Assembly: GCA_017541265.1 (NCBI GenBank)
Contig: JAFXZK010000084.1
Span: 68,217-128,536, forward strand
Length of the DNA stretch: 60,320 nucleotides
Direction of reading: 5' to 3'
From: Bacteroidaceae bacterium
GTDB taxonomy: Bacteria; Bacteroidota; Bacteroidia; Bacteroidales; Bacteroidaceae
In this document: piece by piece, positions 39,366-47,805 of the stretch
How positions within the stretch are numbered: the stretch's first letter is position 1
Layout of the letters: every line of letters starts with the position of its first letter
Translations under genes and position numbers: made by a program
The notes under the pieces: generated by a model
Told to the model about the DNA's origin: nothing
What the model saw: only the letters and a program-made list of their open reading frames with translations
Database searches by the model: none

Positions 39366-40558
39366 GGGCTGATGCCCGCCTCTTTGATTCTTTGCAAAGC
39401 TTCTACAAACTTCTCTTCTTTGGCGCAGAGGCTGATGCGGATGTAGCGCTGACCGTTCGAGCCGAAGATGAAGCCGGGCGTGATGAACACCCTTGCCTCA
39501 TGCAGGACGCGCTCCGTCAGCTCCTCTACATTATTATATATGTCGGGGATGCGTCCCCAGAGGAACATTCCCGTTTGCTCCGGGTCGTACTGACAACCGA
39601 GCACTTGCATGATTTCCTCTGCATAGCGGCGGCGACGGGCGTAGGTCTCGACGTTAGCCTGCTGGTGCCAGAGGTCGCTGTTGTCGTAGGCTTTGGCAGC
39701 GGCATGCTGCAAGGCGCGGAACGTCCCGCTGTCGATGTTGCTCTTCACCTTGAGAATCCACTGGACGAACTGTGCGTTGGTGGCAAGCAAGCCCACACGC
39801 CAACCAGGCATGTTGTGGCTCTTCGACATCGAATTGAACTCGATGCAGCACTCCTTGGCACGAGGTATTTGCAGGATGGAGAGGTGTTCGCCTTCGTTTA
39901 AGATGAAGCTGTACGGATTATCATTTACCACGATGATGCCGTGCCGCAGGGCGAAATCGACAAGCTTCTCGTAGGTCTCGCGTCTGGCTCTTGCTCCTGT
40001 CGGCATATTTGGATAGTTCGTCCACATGAGCTTGACGCGAGAAAGGTCCATCTTCTCCAGTTGCTCGAAGTCCGGCTGCCAGCCGTTCTCTGGCAAAAGG
40101 TCGTAGTTGACAATCTTTGCGCCCAGCAGCTTGCTCAGACTCGTGTAGGTCGGGTAGCCGGGATTGGGCACGAGCACCTCGTCGCCGACATTAACAAAGG
40201 CCAGTGTGACGTGCAGGATGCCTTCCTTGCTGCCTATCAGAGGCTGAATCTCAGTCTTCGGGTCAAGCTCCACACCGTACCATCGTTTGTAGAAACGGGC
40301 CATTGCCAGTCGCAGTTCGGGAATGCCTACGGTGGGTTGGTAGCCGTGAGCCGTGGGCTTACGGGCTTCCTCGCAGAGCGTCTCGATAGTCTCTGGCGAG
40401 GGCGGCATATCGGGGCTTCCGATGGCGAGGCTGATGATGTCCTTGCCTTCTGCGTTCATGGCGGCAACCTCCTTGAGCTTGCGGCTGAAATAATACTCTG
40501 TCACGTCGGCCAGCCTGTCTGCCGGAGTGATGTTAAATGCTTTGCTTTCCATTGCCAT
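39341..40558 (-). CDS. PLP-dependent aminotransferase of the aromatic operon
   Basis: A 405-residue fold-type I aminotransferase. Blocks: SLAIGSPDMPPSPE, ANPGYPTY-like LVPNPGYPTYTSLSKLLGA, NYPNMPTGARA, VVNDNPYSFI, and the PLP lysine in EFNSMSKSHNMPGWRVG; IRISLCAKEEKF closes the fold. Position between pheA and DAHP synthase suggests it converts prephenate, phenylpyruvate or hydroxyphenylpyruvate with glutamate or aspartate. The ATG at 40558 or 40552 lies inside the pheA end; an earlier start would add repeat-free but unconserved residues. The last residues (VITKERP) come from the CGTTAT repeat tract. Confidence 0.88.
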   Translation of the reverse strand: MAMESKAFNITPADRLADVTEYYFSRKLKEVAAMNAEGKDIISLAIGSPDMPPSPETIETLCEEARKPTAHGYQPTVGIPELRLAMARFYKRWYGVELDPKTEIQPLIGSKEGILHVTLAFVNVGDEVLVPNPGYPTYTSLSKLLGAKIVNYDLLPENGWQPDFEQLEKMDLSRVKLMWTNYPNMPTGARARRETYEKLVDFALRHGIIVVNDNPYSFILNEGEHLSILQIPRAKECCIEFNSMSKSHNMPGWRVGLLATNAQFVQWILKVKSNIDSGTFRALQHAAAKAYDNSDLWHQQANVETYARRRRYAEEIMQVLGCQYDPEQTGMFLWGRIPDIYNNVEELTERVLHEARVFITPGFIFGSNGQRYIRISLCAKEEKFVEALQRIKEAGISPVITKERP

Positions 40559-41375
40559 AGATGCCAAGTTGTTTGAGTTCGCGTGTAAGTGGAGAGATGG
40601 CGTTGAGCGCTTGGCGGTAGCGGCGCTCCTCGCCAAAGGAGAGGTCGATGTAGAACATGTACTGCCATTCCTGCCCGATGATGGGCAGCGACTGTATCTT
40701 TGTCAGGTTCAGCTTGTAGAATGAAAGGACGGAGAGGATGGCGCTGAGGCTGCCTTCCTCGTGGGGCAGGGTAAAGACAAGGCTTGCCTTGTCGATAGGC
40801 CTGGTGTTGCGGATGGCTGTGGCCCGCTCGGGATGGGCGAGGACGAGGAAGCGCGTGAAGTTGTGCTTGTTGGTCTCTATACCTTCCTGCAGCACTTTCA
40901 TGCCGTAGATATCGGCTGCGTCGCGGTGGCAGATGGCAGCGTGTCCGTGCCTGCGCTCACGGCTGATGTCGGCGGCGGCACCTGCTGTGTCGGCCACTTC
41001 GACTACCTTGAGGCTCGGATGTTGCGAGAGGAACTTACGGCATTGCATCAGGGCGACGGGATGTGAATTTACCTCTGTCAGGTCTTCCCAACTCTCGCCG
41101 GGCAGGCACATGATGCTGTGGCTGATGCGTAGCTTGTGCTCGCCCACGATGGTCATGCCGCTGTCGCGCAGCAGCTCGTAATTGTGGAGCAGACTGCCGG
41201 CAATGGTGTTCTCAATTGCCATAAGCCCCAAGAGGTCGCGCTCCGCTTTGAGTCGGGCGAACATCTCCTCGAAGGTGTTGCAGCAGACCAACTCCACCTC
41301 CTCGCCTTCGAAGAAGCGGTGGGCGGCAATGTCGTGGAAGCTGCCCTCAATGCCCTGTATTGCTATCCGTTTCAT
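40533..41375 (-). CDS. pheA: Prephenate dehydratase
   Basis: A 280-residue prephenate dehydratase that makes phenylpyruvate. IQGIEGSFHDIAAHRFF opens the catalytic domain, AIENTIAGSLLHNYELL and the NFTRFLVL motif (Thr-Arg-Phe, catalytic Thr) follow, and a C-terminal ACT domain (KASLVFTLPHEEGSLSAIL, LNLTKIQSLPI) offers phenylalanine feedback. It starts 9 bp after the methyltransferase and overlaps the aminotransferase. It is the first clearly biosynthetic gene behind the Phe/Tyr leader. Confidence 0.95.
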   Translation of the reverse strand: MKRIAIQGIEGSFHDIAAHRFFEGEEVELVCCNTFEEMFARLKAERDLLGLMAIENTIAGSLLHNYELLRDSGMTIVGEHKLRISHSIMCLPGESWEDLTEVNSHPVALMQCRKFLSQHPSLKVVEVADTAGAAADISRERRHGHAAICHRDAADIYGMKVLQEGIETNKHNFTRFLVLAHPERATAIRNTRPIDKASLVFTLPHEEGSLSAILSVLSFYKLNLTKIQSLPIIGQEWQYMFYIDLSFGEERRYRQALNAISPLTRELKQLGIYGNGKQSI

Positions 41376-41384
41376 CTTGTTGAT

Positions 41385-42299
41385 TTACTCCGGTTTCCTT
41401 ATTATCCATTCATGGTAAGTGCCTGTTTCGGCATTTCCCAAATCGTAGCCAAGGTAGCCAAGGATAATGTTCGAGACGAACTGTTCGGGCAAAAATAGGA
41501 ACATCATCTTTGCCAGCCACGGGCGTTCCAAAACTTTTGCCGCCTTGCGTTCCAGTCGCTTCAGGTCTGGCAGAACCTCCTTTGTGTGGTCAACACTCTT
41601 TTCGAGAGTCAAGCCGCAGTTGGCGTAATGCCCGTTCAACTCTTCCAAGGATTCTATCATTGCTGCTGCTCCGCCTTTCGAAATCAGGGCGATGGCTTTC
41701 TGAATCTTTTCGTCGTAGGTCTCGTATCTTGCGCGAAGGGCATAGTCGAAGACAATGATGACGCCGCCAGGCTTGAGGACACGATGGACTTCACGATAAA
41801 TCTTCTCCTTGTCGGTGTTGTGGACGATGGTCTCGAAGGCGTACATTACGTCCACGGAATTATCTTCGAACTGCGACAGGTCGCTGTAGTCCAACTGGTA
41901 TGTGGTGACGTTCTCGGGGCAGACCTTGTTTTTCTTCAATGGGGAAAGGTCCACGCCGATGAAACGCGCATCGGGGTGACAATGGGCCAGATACAGGAGG
42001 TTGGCTCCCTGACCGAAGCCCAACTCCATGACCACGTCGCCCGGCTTGATATATTGGGAAACGGTGTCGGGCTGGTAATAAACATCGTTGTCGCTGAAGA
42101 ATCCGTTGGGAGAGATTCTGAAGTGCATGAAGCCGTCCTGCGAATGATAGTGCCTGTAGGCCCAGTCGTTTATCTTAAAATAGGAACGGATTTGTGCCAC
42201 TGAGTTCTTTTCGCCTTGAGTGATCTTGTCAAGGTTCAGGAACTTCGCCATAGAGTCAATTTTCTTGTGCAGAAGGTAATAGCTGTATTTTTTGTTCAT
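41385..42299 (-). CDS. Class I SAM-dependent methyltransferase, first gene of the attenuated aromatic operon
   Basis: A 304-residue methyltransferase: VVMELGFGQGANLLYLAHCHPDARFIGVDLS is the SAM-binding motif I, YQLDYSDLSQFEDNSVDVMYAFETIVH holds motifs II-III, and VLKPGGVIIVFDYALR motif IV. The layout resembles sterol or small-molecule C-methyltransferases. Substrate is unknown. It lies between the attenuator and pheA (9-bp gap), so its expression should respond to Phe/Tyr supply. Whether it acts on an aromatic compound or is a passenger cannot be told. Confidence 0.85.
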   Translation of the reverse strand: MNKKYSYYLLHKKIDSMAKFLNLDKITQGEKNSVAQIRSYFKINDWAYRHYHSQDGFMHFRISPNGFFSDNDVYYQPDTVSQYIKPGDVVMELGFGQGANLLYLAHCHPDARFIGVDLSPLKKNKVCPENVTTYQLDYSDLSQFEDNSVDVMYAFETIVHNTDKEKIYREVHRVLKPGGVIIVFDYALRARYETYDEKIQKAIALISKGGAAAMIESLEELNGHYANCGLTLEKSVDHTKEVLPDLKRLERKAAKVLERPWLAKMMFLFLPEQFVSNIILGYLGYDLGNAETGTYHEWIIRKPE

Positions 42300-42321
42300 G
42301 TTGTATGATGTTTAGTTCATT

Positions 42322-42359
42322 AAAAAACATCCCGCTTCACTTAGGTGAGCGGGATGTTT
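42322..42359 (-). terminator. Attenuator terminator of the aromatic operon
   Basis: Minus-strand AAACATCCCGCT..AGCGGGATGTTT forms a 12-bp stem followed by a run of Ts (42322-42327). The loop region contains CACCTAAGTGA. The segment AAGTGAAGCGGG of the 3' arm (42331-42342) occurs again at 42403-42414 just behind the leader-peptide stop, so the early copy can compete for the CCCGCT arm and form an antiterminator. Confidence 0.85.
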
Positions 42360-42413
42360 CTATATTTGTTATCTTCCTATACCTTTTATATATATACGAC
42401 GACCCGCTTCACT

Positions 42414-42473
42414 TCATTTGCTAAAGTAAAAGTAATAGTAAAAGCCGAAGTAGCTGTTGCCGTTCTGAGTCAT
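42414..42473 (-). CDS. Phe/Tyr-rich leader peptide
   Basis: The minus strand reads MTQNGNSYFGFYYYFYFSK and stop: 19 residues with five Tyr and four Phe. Its ATG is about 14 nt after the predicted transcript start, and it is followed by an antiterminator copy and a terminator before the first structural gene. This is the arrangement of classical transcription attenuation (as in enterobacterial pheA and trp operons): stalling at Phe or Tyr codons should leave the segment behind the stop codon (42403-42414) free to pair and allow read-through, while a ribosome reaching the stop codon would cover it. It is too short for ordinary gene finders. Confidence 0.88.
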   Translation of the reverse strand: MTQNGNSYFGFYYYFYFSK

Positions 42474-42493
42474 CTTATCTTTGTTTTGTGCTG

Positions 42494-42525
42494 CAAAGAT
42501 ACACCATTTCTGCCATTCTGCCAAG
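42494..42525 (-). promoter_or_regulatory. Promoter of the aromatic operon leader
   Basis: Minus-strand CTTG (42522-42525), 20-bp spacer, TATCTTTG (42494-42501). Transcription would start near 42487, just before the leader peptide. Confidence 0.75.
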
Positions 42526-42581
42526 AGAAATTCGAATTATTTTCCTTTTTAACAGATAAAAAAGTATTGGAGCGTCGGAAA

Positions 42582-42659
42582 ACACGGCACGCCTAATTGC
42601 CCAACTAGGCACACCTAATTGCCCAATTAGGCACGCCTAGTTTGTGATTTAGGCGTGTT
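42582..42659. repeat. 22-bp-period palindromic array G overlapping a gene end
   Basis: Units CACGCCTAATTGCCCAACTAGG, CACACCTAATTGCCCAATTAGG and CACGCCTAGTTTGTGATTTAGG are exactly 22 bp apart. CCTAATTGccCAATTAGG and TAGGCacGCCTA are both dyads. The array provides the last codons and stop of the downstream-lying minus-strand transporter gene. Confidence 0.9.
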
Positions 42660-43592
42660 ATGCCTGTAGAGTTGCCAAGCGTTGAAGACGTTGTGCCAGA
42701 TGGTATAGAAGCCTCCGGCCAGCGAGGTCAGGGGGTCGAGGAATGTGCTGCCCACCCAGATGGCGAGAACGGTGTTCTTCTGTCCGCAAGCCTGTCCGGC
42801 GCTGACGGCATCGTCGTAGCGTCGGCCTGTAAGCCGTCCCATAGCAAACTGCATAATGCAGGTCGCGAGTGAACCTGCCAGAATCGACAGGCAAAGCAGC
42901 GGCGACACGTCGGCTTGGACGAGAATGCGTGTCGTGACGGCAATGGCGAGCGACGACGAGACGAGCCAGAGATAGAAGGCCAGGTCGGGAATGGAGGTGA
43001 GAAGGCGTTGCAGGGCAGGGGAGATGCGGCGGATGAGGAAACCCAGCAGCATGGGACCGGTGAGCAGAGGGAACACCTTGCGGACAATCATCCAGAAGGA
43101 AAGCCAGAAATCCAGCCCGCCAGTCGGGTTGACGAGGGGCGCGAAAGCCGGGATGAGGACTGCCGCCATGAGGTTGACCAGCATAGTGTAAGCCGCCAAG
43201 GAGCCTACGTTGCCGCCCAGCTTGGCAGTCATCACCGCCGCAGCCGTCGCGGTGGGGCAGAGGAAGCAGAGCATCGTGCTTTGCAGGAAAATCCGCGTGT
43301 CGGCATCTTCTGCCGTCTGATGCAGCAGGCAAAGCAATGTTGCGAGGCCTGCCTGGAAAGTCAGCAGCCACCATTGCCAGCCTCGAAGCCGCATGTCTTG
43401 GGGGCGGATGCGGCAAAACGTCAGCATCAGCATGAGGAAGATGAGTGTCGGCTGGATGTAGTCAACCGCTTCTGTCAACGTGTCCCGGACAGTCGATGAA
43501 AGCGGCAGGCTGCGGCAGACGAAGTAGCCCGAAGCACCCGCCGCCAAACTCAACGGCAACGACCAGTCCTTGAGAAACCTTCTGATGTTCAT
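42627..43592 (-). CDS. Bile acid:sodium symporter-family transporter (BASS/SBF-like)
   Basis: A 321-residue protein with about ten hydrophobic helices, starting MNIRRFLKDWSLPLSLAAG. TATAAAVMTAKLGGNVGSLAAYTMLVNLMAAVLIPAF and SAGQACGQKNTVLAIWVGSTFLDPLTSLAGGFYTIWHN correspond to the two unwound-helix motifs of the SBF fold. The substrate is unknown. The last ten residues (NTPKSQTRRA) and the stop codon are encoded within the 22-bp array G, so the original end has probably been replaced. The ATG at 43592 removes 18 unlikely residues. Confidence 0.85.
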   Translation of the reverse strand: MNIRRFLKDWSLPLSLAAGASGYFVCRSLPLSSTVRDTLTEAVDYIQPTLIFLMLMLTFCRIRPQDMRLRGWQWWLLTFQAGLATLLCLLHQTAEDADTRIFLQSTMLCFLCPTATAAAVMTAKLGGNVGSLAAYTMLVNLMAAVLIPAFAPLVNPTGGLDFWLSFWMIVRKVFPLLTGPMLLGFLIRRISPALQRLLTSIPDLAFYLWLVSSSLAIAVTTRILVQADVSPLLCLSILAGSLATCIMQFAMGRLTGRRYDDAVSAGQACGQKNTVLAIWVGSTFLDPLTSLAGGFYTIWHNVFNAWQLYRHNTPKSQTRRA

Positions 43593-43747
43593 CCTACCCT
43601 TTATCTTTTTGTGGCACAAAATTATACAAAAACTTCCACTTAACATGTTTTTGTGGAGTGAAAATTTCGCTATGTGCCGTCTTTTTCCTACTTTTGCGCC
43701 GCAATAAGAAATTGAAGATTGTAAATTGTAAAATTGTAAATTATTCG

Positions 43748-44281
43748 ATGAACCTATACATCAGATACTTCGACGACGAGGCGCTCGTCCATAGCGTGGA
43801 AGAGGCATTGAACTTCCTTTCGTCCCTGGACGACGTGGAACTCAACGATGAGATAGCGACAGAACTGCAGAAGTTCATGAGCAGCAGCGCCATGTATCCC
43901 AAACACATCAAGGTGCGTGCACGTTCCTTCTTCATCGCCATCAAGACGACGGCCAAGACAATGGAGGAGTTCAAGTCCAAGGGCGCAACCCAGGGCAAGG
44001 AAGAGAAGGTGGCCCAGAAGGAAGCTTTGGCCAATTACACCAAGCCCCAGCCCGGATGGTACGCGGCAAAGATGACCTTCAAGCGCGTCATCCTGCTGCC
44101 CGAAACGCAGAAGTCGCAATATGTGGATACGCCTTTTGTCTGCAAGGTATGGTCAAACAGCATCCAAGAGTGCTACGACAAAGTTATCGACCACTTGCGC
44201 GGCCGTCAGGATGTTGACCCGCGTAGCCAGTTCCCCAGCATCAAAAGCCCGAACTTCGAGTTTGACTATCTGGGAGAGTAG
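43748..44281 (+). CDS. Conserved Bacteroidales hypothetical protein, 177 aa
   Basis: A soluble protein beginning MNLYIRYFDDEALVHSVEEALNFLSSLDD, with a central Lys/Ala-rich linker (KGATQGKEEKVAQKEAL) and a C-terminal half containing YAAKMTFKRVILLPETQKSQYVDTPFVCKVWSNSIQECYDKVIDHLRGR. I have seen this pattern as an uncharacterised Bacteroidetes family but cannot name a function. The ATG at 43748 follows a GTAAATTGTAAA repeat; an earlier start at 43658 lies before the TACTTTTG box at 43689-43696 and is rejected. The lysozyme gene follows 30 bp later. Confidence 0.75.
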   Translation: MNLYIRYFDDEALVHSVEEALNFLSSLDDVELNDEIATELQKFMSSSAMYPKHIKVRARSFFIAIKTTAKTMEEFKSKGATQGKEEKVAQKEALANYTKPQPGWYAAKMTFKRVILLPETQKSQYVDTPFVCKVWSNSIQECYDKVIDHLRGRQDVDPRSQFPSIKSPNFEFDYLGE

Positions 44282-44311
44282 CCATTGAAGATTGGGGATT
44301 GAGGATTGAAG

Positions 44312-45118
44312 ATGGGACGTAAGGCCTTGCTTCTTTGTCTGTTGTCTGTAGCTTGCAGCCTGCCGTTAGTCAGCAAGAACGACAAGAAGAAGAGTGCTAC
44401 GATAGTGCCCATGTATGCCTTGCCGGAGCCGGAGCCTCTGCTGCCAGCTCCGCAGCCAGACCGCCCTTTACCTCCCATTGGCGAGCTTCGTCCCGTCATT
44501 CGCCATACTGTCGCCCAGGGACAGGGCATCGACGTGTCGCACTACCAAGGTTATATCAACTGGGAGGAAGTGGCACGGGCGGACAATGTGCAGTTCGTCT
44601 ATGTCAAGGCAACGGAGGGTGCTGGCTATGTGGACGACCTGTACCTGCGCAACCTCTACGGCGCCAAGCGCGTCGGCATACCCGTCGGTGTCTATCACTT
44701 CTTCAGCCCTACGGTAAGTGCGCTGGTGCAACTGGAGAACTTCCGCGACAATGTTGACCCGCGTCAGCAGGACCTCATTCCAATTGTCGACGTCGAGAAA
44801 CGCGGCAGGAAAGGTTCGCTTGCGCAGTTCCAGGGGAGGTTGAAGGCTTTCCTCGACGGTGTGGAGCGCATGTTCGGCGTCAAGCCCATCATCTATACGG
44901 GCGTCAACTTCTACGCCAAGTACCTCGAAGGTCGCTTCACAGGCTACCGCTTCATGGTGGCTCGCTATGCCGACGAGTTCCCCGGACTGAGTGAAGATGT
45001 GCCCATCGTCCTGTGGCAATACAGCTGCACCAGCTATGTCGACGGAATCGACGGACATGTTGACCGCAGCGTCTTCCTCGACCGCTACACCGTCGCCGAC
45101 ATCATGCTCCCGCGTTAG
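44312..45118 (+). CDS. GH25 lysozyme-like peptidoglycan muramidase
   Basis: A 268-residue protein with an N-terminal hydrophobic signal (MGRKALLLCLLSVACSLPLV) and a Pro-rich linker, then a GH25 domain: GQGIDVSHYQGYINWEEVA carries the first catalytic-site Asp, FVYVKATEGAGYVD, IPVGVYHFFSP, IPIVDVEKRG the DxE pair, KPIIYTGVNFYAKYL, and VLWQYS near the end. It cleaves the MurNAc-GlcNAc bond, presumably in the periplasm or outside. It is probably cotranscribed with the preceding hypothetical gene and converges on the MFS gene. Start at 44312 or 44306 cannot be separated. Confidence 0.92.
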   Translation: MGRKALLLCLLSVACSLPLVSKNDKKKSATIVPMYALPEPEPLLPAPQPDRPLPPIGELRPVIRHTVAQGQGIDVSHYQGYINWEEVARADNVQFVYVKATEGAGYVDDLYLRNLYGAKRVGIPVGVYHFFSPTVSALVQLENFRDNVDPRQQDLIPIVDVEKRGRKGSLAQFQGRLKAFLDGVERMFGVKPIIYTGVNFYAKYLEGRFTGYRFMVARYADEFPGLSEDVPIVLWQYSCTSYVDGIDGHVDRSVFLDRYTVADIMLPR

Positions 45119-45171
45119 CTGTCAATTTCTCACAGAAAGCACAGAAAAGGGAAGCGATAGAGCTGTCCCTC

Positions 45172-46593
45172 TCACCCCTCACCCCGGGCTTCTTTCAGTT
45201 GTCGGTTGATGTCAGCCATGCGTTCGGCTGTCAGGGGGTAAAAGTGACAGGTAATGATGGCCATGAGCGCTACGATGGCGGGGATGAAGGACATGAGCAT
45301 TCGGAGGCAGAGGAGGGCGGATTCCGGCTGGGAGATGAGGACCTGATTGACCATTTGTTCATCGCTGCGCGGCATGTAGCCACAGGCCGATAGTAGCCAC
45401 AGGACAGCAGCACCGCCGATGGCACCGCCAAACTTCTGTGCCATAGAACTGGAAGAGAAAATGAGGCCTGTGGACGCTGTCTTGTATCGCAATTCGGCGT
45501 AGTCGCTGACATCGGCATACATCGACCAGACGAGGGGCGACATCATGCCCGTGAGGATGCTGATGAGGACTTGGAACAGGAGCATGAGCCAGAAGCCTGT
45601 GGGCGAAACAGGGATGAAAAAGAAGGCGACACTCAACACCAAGAGGACGGCATTGACGGCCATGAACAGCGACTTCTTGCCAAGGCGACGGGCGAGGGGA
45701 ACGGTGAGGGCCACACCCACCATGTTCGAGACTTCTCCTACGCTGAGGAAAAGCCCTGCATAGAAGAGAAAGCCTACCTCCAGCCCCTTCCCAAAGGAGG
45801 GGAAATGAAGCCTTGCGTCAAAGCCGATGATGTCGGCAAAGTAATAGGCGACTGTGGCTCCCCGGACGGTACAGAAGAGATTAAAGCAGAGGGCAGCACC
45901 GATGAGTAGCCACCACGGACGGTTGGAGAGGAGCGAACGGAAGTCCCCTGCGATGCTGACAGTAGAGACGGTCTTCAGCCGCTCGCGCGTGAGGGCGAAG
46001 GTCAGCAGAAATAGCACGAAGCAGGCGGCAGCAATGACCATCATGGCGTGCTGCCAGGCGAGGGAGGTAGCCCCACCGCTGGCCTTGAAGAAATTCACCA
46101 GTGGTTCCCATGCTGCCAAGGCGACGAACGAACCGCCGTAGGCAAAGAACATACGGAAGGAAGAAAAGACGGTCTTCTCCTGCGAGTCGTCGGTCATTAC
46201 GCCCAGCATCGCTCCGTACGGCACGTTGATGGCTGTGTAGATGGTCATCATGAAGATGTAGGTGGCGTATGCATAGATGAGCTTGGCGCCATACGTCCAG
46301 TCGGGTGTGGTGAACAGCAGGATGCCAGCGATGCTGAACAGCGGTGCCACCCAGAGCAGATAGGGACGGTACTTTCCCCAGCGGGTCTGTGTGCGGTCGG
46401 CAATGATGCCCATCATGGGGTCGCTGACGGCATCCCAGATACGGGTGACAAGTACCAGCACACCTGCATCTACAAGGCTCAGTCCAAAGACATTGGAGTA
46501 GAAGAAGGGCAGATAGTACGAGAATACCTTCCAGAACATCGACGACGACATATCGCCGAAGCCGTAGCCAATCTTTTCACTTAAGCGTGCCAT
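45172..46593 (-). CDS. MFS/GPH-family sugar transporter of the mannan locus
   Basis: A 473-residue, twelve-helix sugar:cation symporter of the glycoside-pentoside-hexuronide type: [61 protein letters not shown] and the central [14 protein letters not shown] are typical. In Bacteroides-type mannan clusters this transporter brings beta-1,4-mannobiose through the inner membrane. A stretch [13 protein letters not shown] between helices is encoded by a REP-like palindrome (45779-45805) and looks inserted. Its start overlaps the GH130 end by 17 bp, so both are translated together. Confidence 0.88.
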   Translation of the reverse strand: MARLSEKIGYGFGDMSSSMFWKVFSYYLPFFYSNVFGLSLVDAGVLVLVTRIWDAVSDPMMGIIADRTQTRWGKYRPYLLWVAPLFSIAGILLFTTPDWTYGAKLIYAYATYIFMMTIYTAINVPYGAMLGVMTDDSQEKTVFSSFRMFFAYGGSFVALAAWEPLVNFFKASGGATSLAWQHAMMVIAAACFVLFLLTFALTRERLKTVSTVSIAGDFRSLLSNRPWWLLIGAALCFNLFCTVRGATVAYYFADIIGFDARLHFPSFGKGLEVGFLFYAGLFLSVGEVSNMVGVALTVPLARRLGKKSLFMAVNAVLLVLSVAFFFIPVSPTGFWLMLLFQVLISILTGMMSPLVWSMYADVSDYAELRYKTASTGLIFSSSSMAQKFGGAIGGAAVLWLLSACGYMPRSDEQMVNQVLISQPESALLCLRMLMSFIPAIVALMAIITCHFYPLTAERMADINRQLKEARGEG

Positions 46594-47767
46594 GATTTTT
46601 GCGGATGAGTTGCTTGATGGTTTCCACGCTGGCTCCTGTTGTCAGTCCGTCTTTCGGGGTGTTCATGCAATAGTCAACGAGGCGGTCAAGTGAGCTGACA
46701 GCCACATGGAGGCGGGTGTCGGCGGTGGCGTAGTAGATGAGGACGCGGCCGTCGTCGTCGAGAATCCAGCCGTTGGAGAAAGCCACGTTCATCACGTCGC
46801 CCACATATTCCTTTCCCTCGGGTACAAGGAACCAGCCGCCCGGTTGTGCCGTGACGCGCGTGGGGTCATCAAGGGCTGTCATATACATATATAATACATA
46901 GCGCAGTCCGTCGGCAGTACCACGCACCCCATGAGCCAGATGCAGCCAGCCTCTTTGCGTCTTCAGCGGTGCCGGTCCTTCTCCGTTCTTCACCTCTTGG
47001 ATGGTGTGGTAGTGGCGCGGGTTGATGATGATTTCCTCCCTGACCTCGGCATGTGTGATGTCTTCCACCAGTGTCCAACCAATACCTCCACCGCTGCCGG
47101 TGTCGATGAATCCATCCTGCGGGCGGGTGTAGAAAGCATAAAGCCCCCTCCCAACCTCCCCCTTGGGGGAGGAGATGAATTCAGGATGAAGCACAACATT
47201 GCGTTGCTGGCTACGGCTTTTGAGGTCGGGCAGACGTTCCCATTTGACGAGGTCCTTCGTGCGAGCAATGGCGGCAGTGGCTGTGGCGGCACTGAGGTTG
47301 CCGGGCTGTGAGTCGTCGTGACGCTCGGCACAGAACACGCCGTAGATCCAGCCGTCCTCATGCTGTGTCAGACGCATATCATAGATATTGGTGGCGGGGA
47401 TGAGGTCTTCGGGCATCGTGATGGGTTCGTCCCAAAAGCGGAAGTTGTCGATGCCATTGGGACTCTCTGCCACGGCAAAGAAACTCTTGCGGTCTGCACC
47501 CTCAACACGGCATACCAACAGGTAGCGCCCTCCCAACTTTATGGCACCGGCATTCAGCACGGCGTTCATCATGATGCGCTGCATCAGATAGGGGTTGTCC
47601 TTTTCCGAGAAATCATAACGCCACTCCAAAGGCGTATGCTCGGCTGTCAGTATGGGATGCTGATAGCGTTCGTAGATACCGTTTCCCCACTCCTCGGGTT
47701 CATTCTTCATTGCAAGCAACGCTTCATGCCGTTCAATCAGCTGCTGCTTTCGTAGTTCGTATGTCAT
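46577..47767 (-). CDS. 4-O-beta-D-mannosyl-D-glucose phosphorylase (GH130)
   Basis: A 396-residue cytoplasmic GH130 enzyme: NPxAE-like [87 protein letters not shown], and [18 protein letters not shown] are characteristic of the mannosylglucose phosphorylase group. It would split Man-beta-1,4-Glc into mannose-1-phosphate and glucose. [27 protein letters not shown] shows an in-frame REP-like insertion (47141-47173) where relatives have a tight turn. No signal peptide is present. Its gene follows GH36 by 38 bp and overlaps the transporter. Confidence 0.92.
   Translation of the reverse strand: MTYELRKQQLIERHEALLAMKNEPEEWGNGIYERYQHPILTAEHTPLEWRYDFSEKDNPYLMQRIMMNAVLNAGAIKLGGRYLLVCRVEGADRKSFFAVAESPNGIDNFRFWDEPITMPEDLIPATNIYDMRLTQHEDGWIYGVFCAERHDDSQPGNLSAATATAAIARTKDLVKWERLPDLKSRSQQRNVVLHPEFISSPKGEVGRGLYAFYTRPQDGFIDTGSGGGIGWTLVEDITHAEVREEIIINPRHYHTIQEVKNGEGPAPLKTQRGWLHLAHGVRGTADGLRYVLYMYMTALDDPTRVTAQPGGWFLVPEGKEYVGDVMNVAFSNGWILDDDGRVLIYYATADTRLHVAVSSLDRLVDYCMNTPKDGLTTGASVETIKQLIRKNHGTLK
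47141..47173. repeat. REP-like element inside the GH130 gene
   Basis: AAGCCCCCTCCCAACCTCCC..TTGGGGGAGGA, in frame and without a stop. It is of the same type as the elements in folK, the CXXX maturase and the sulfatase. Confidence 0.8.
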
Positions 47768-47805
47768 AGTTCAATTTTCAACATTCAATACTCAATGCTC
47801 AATCT

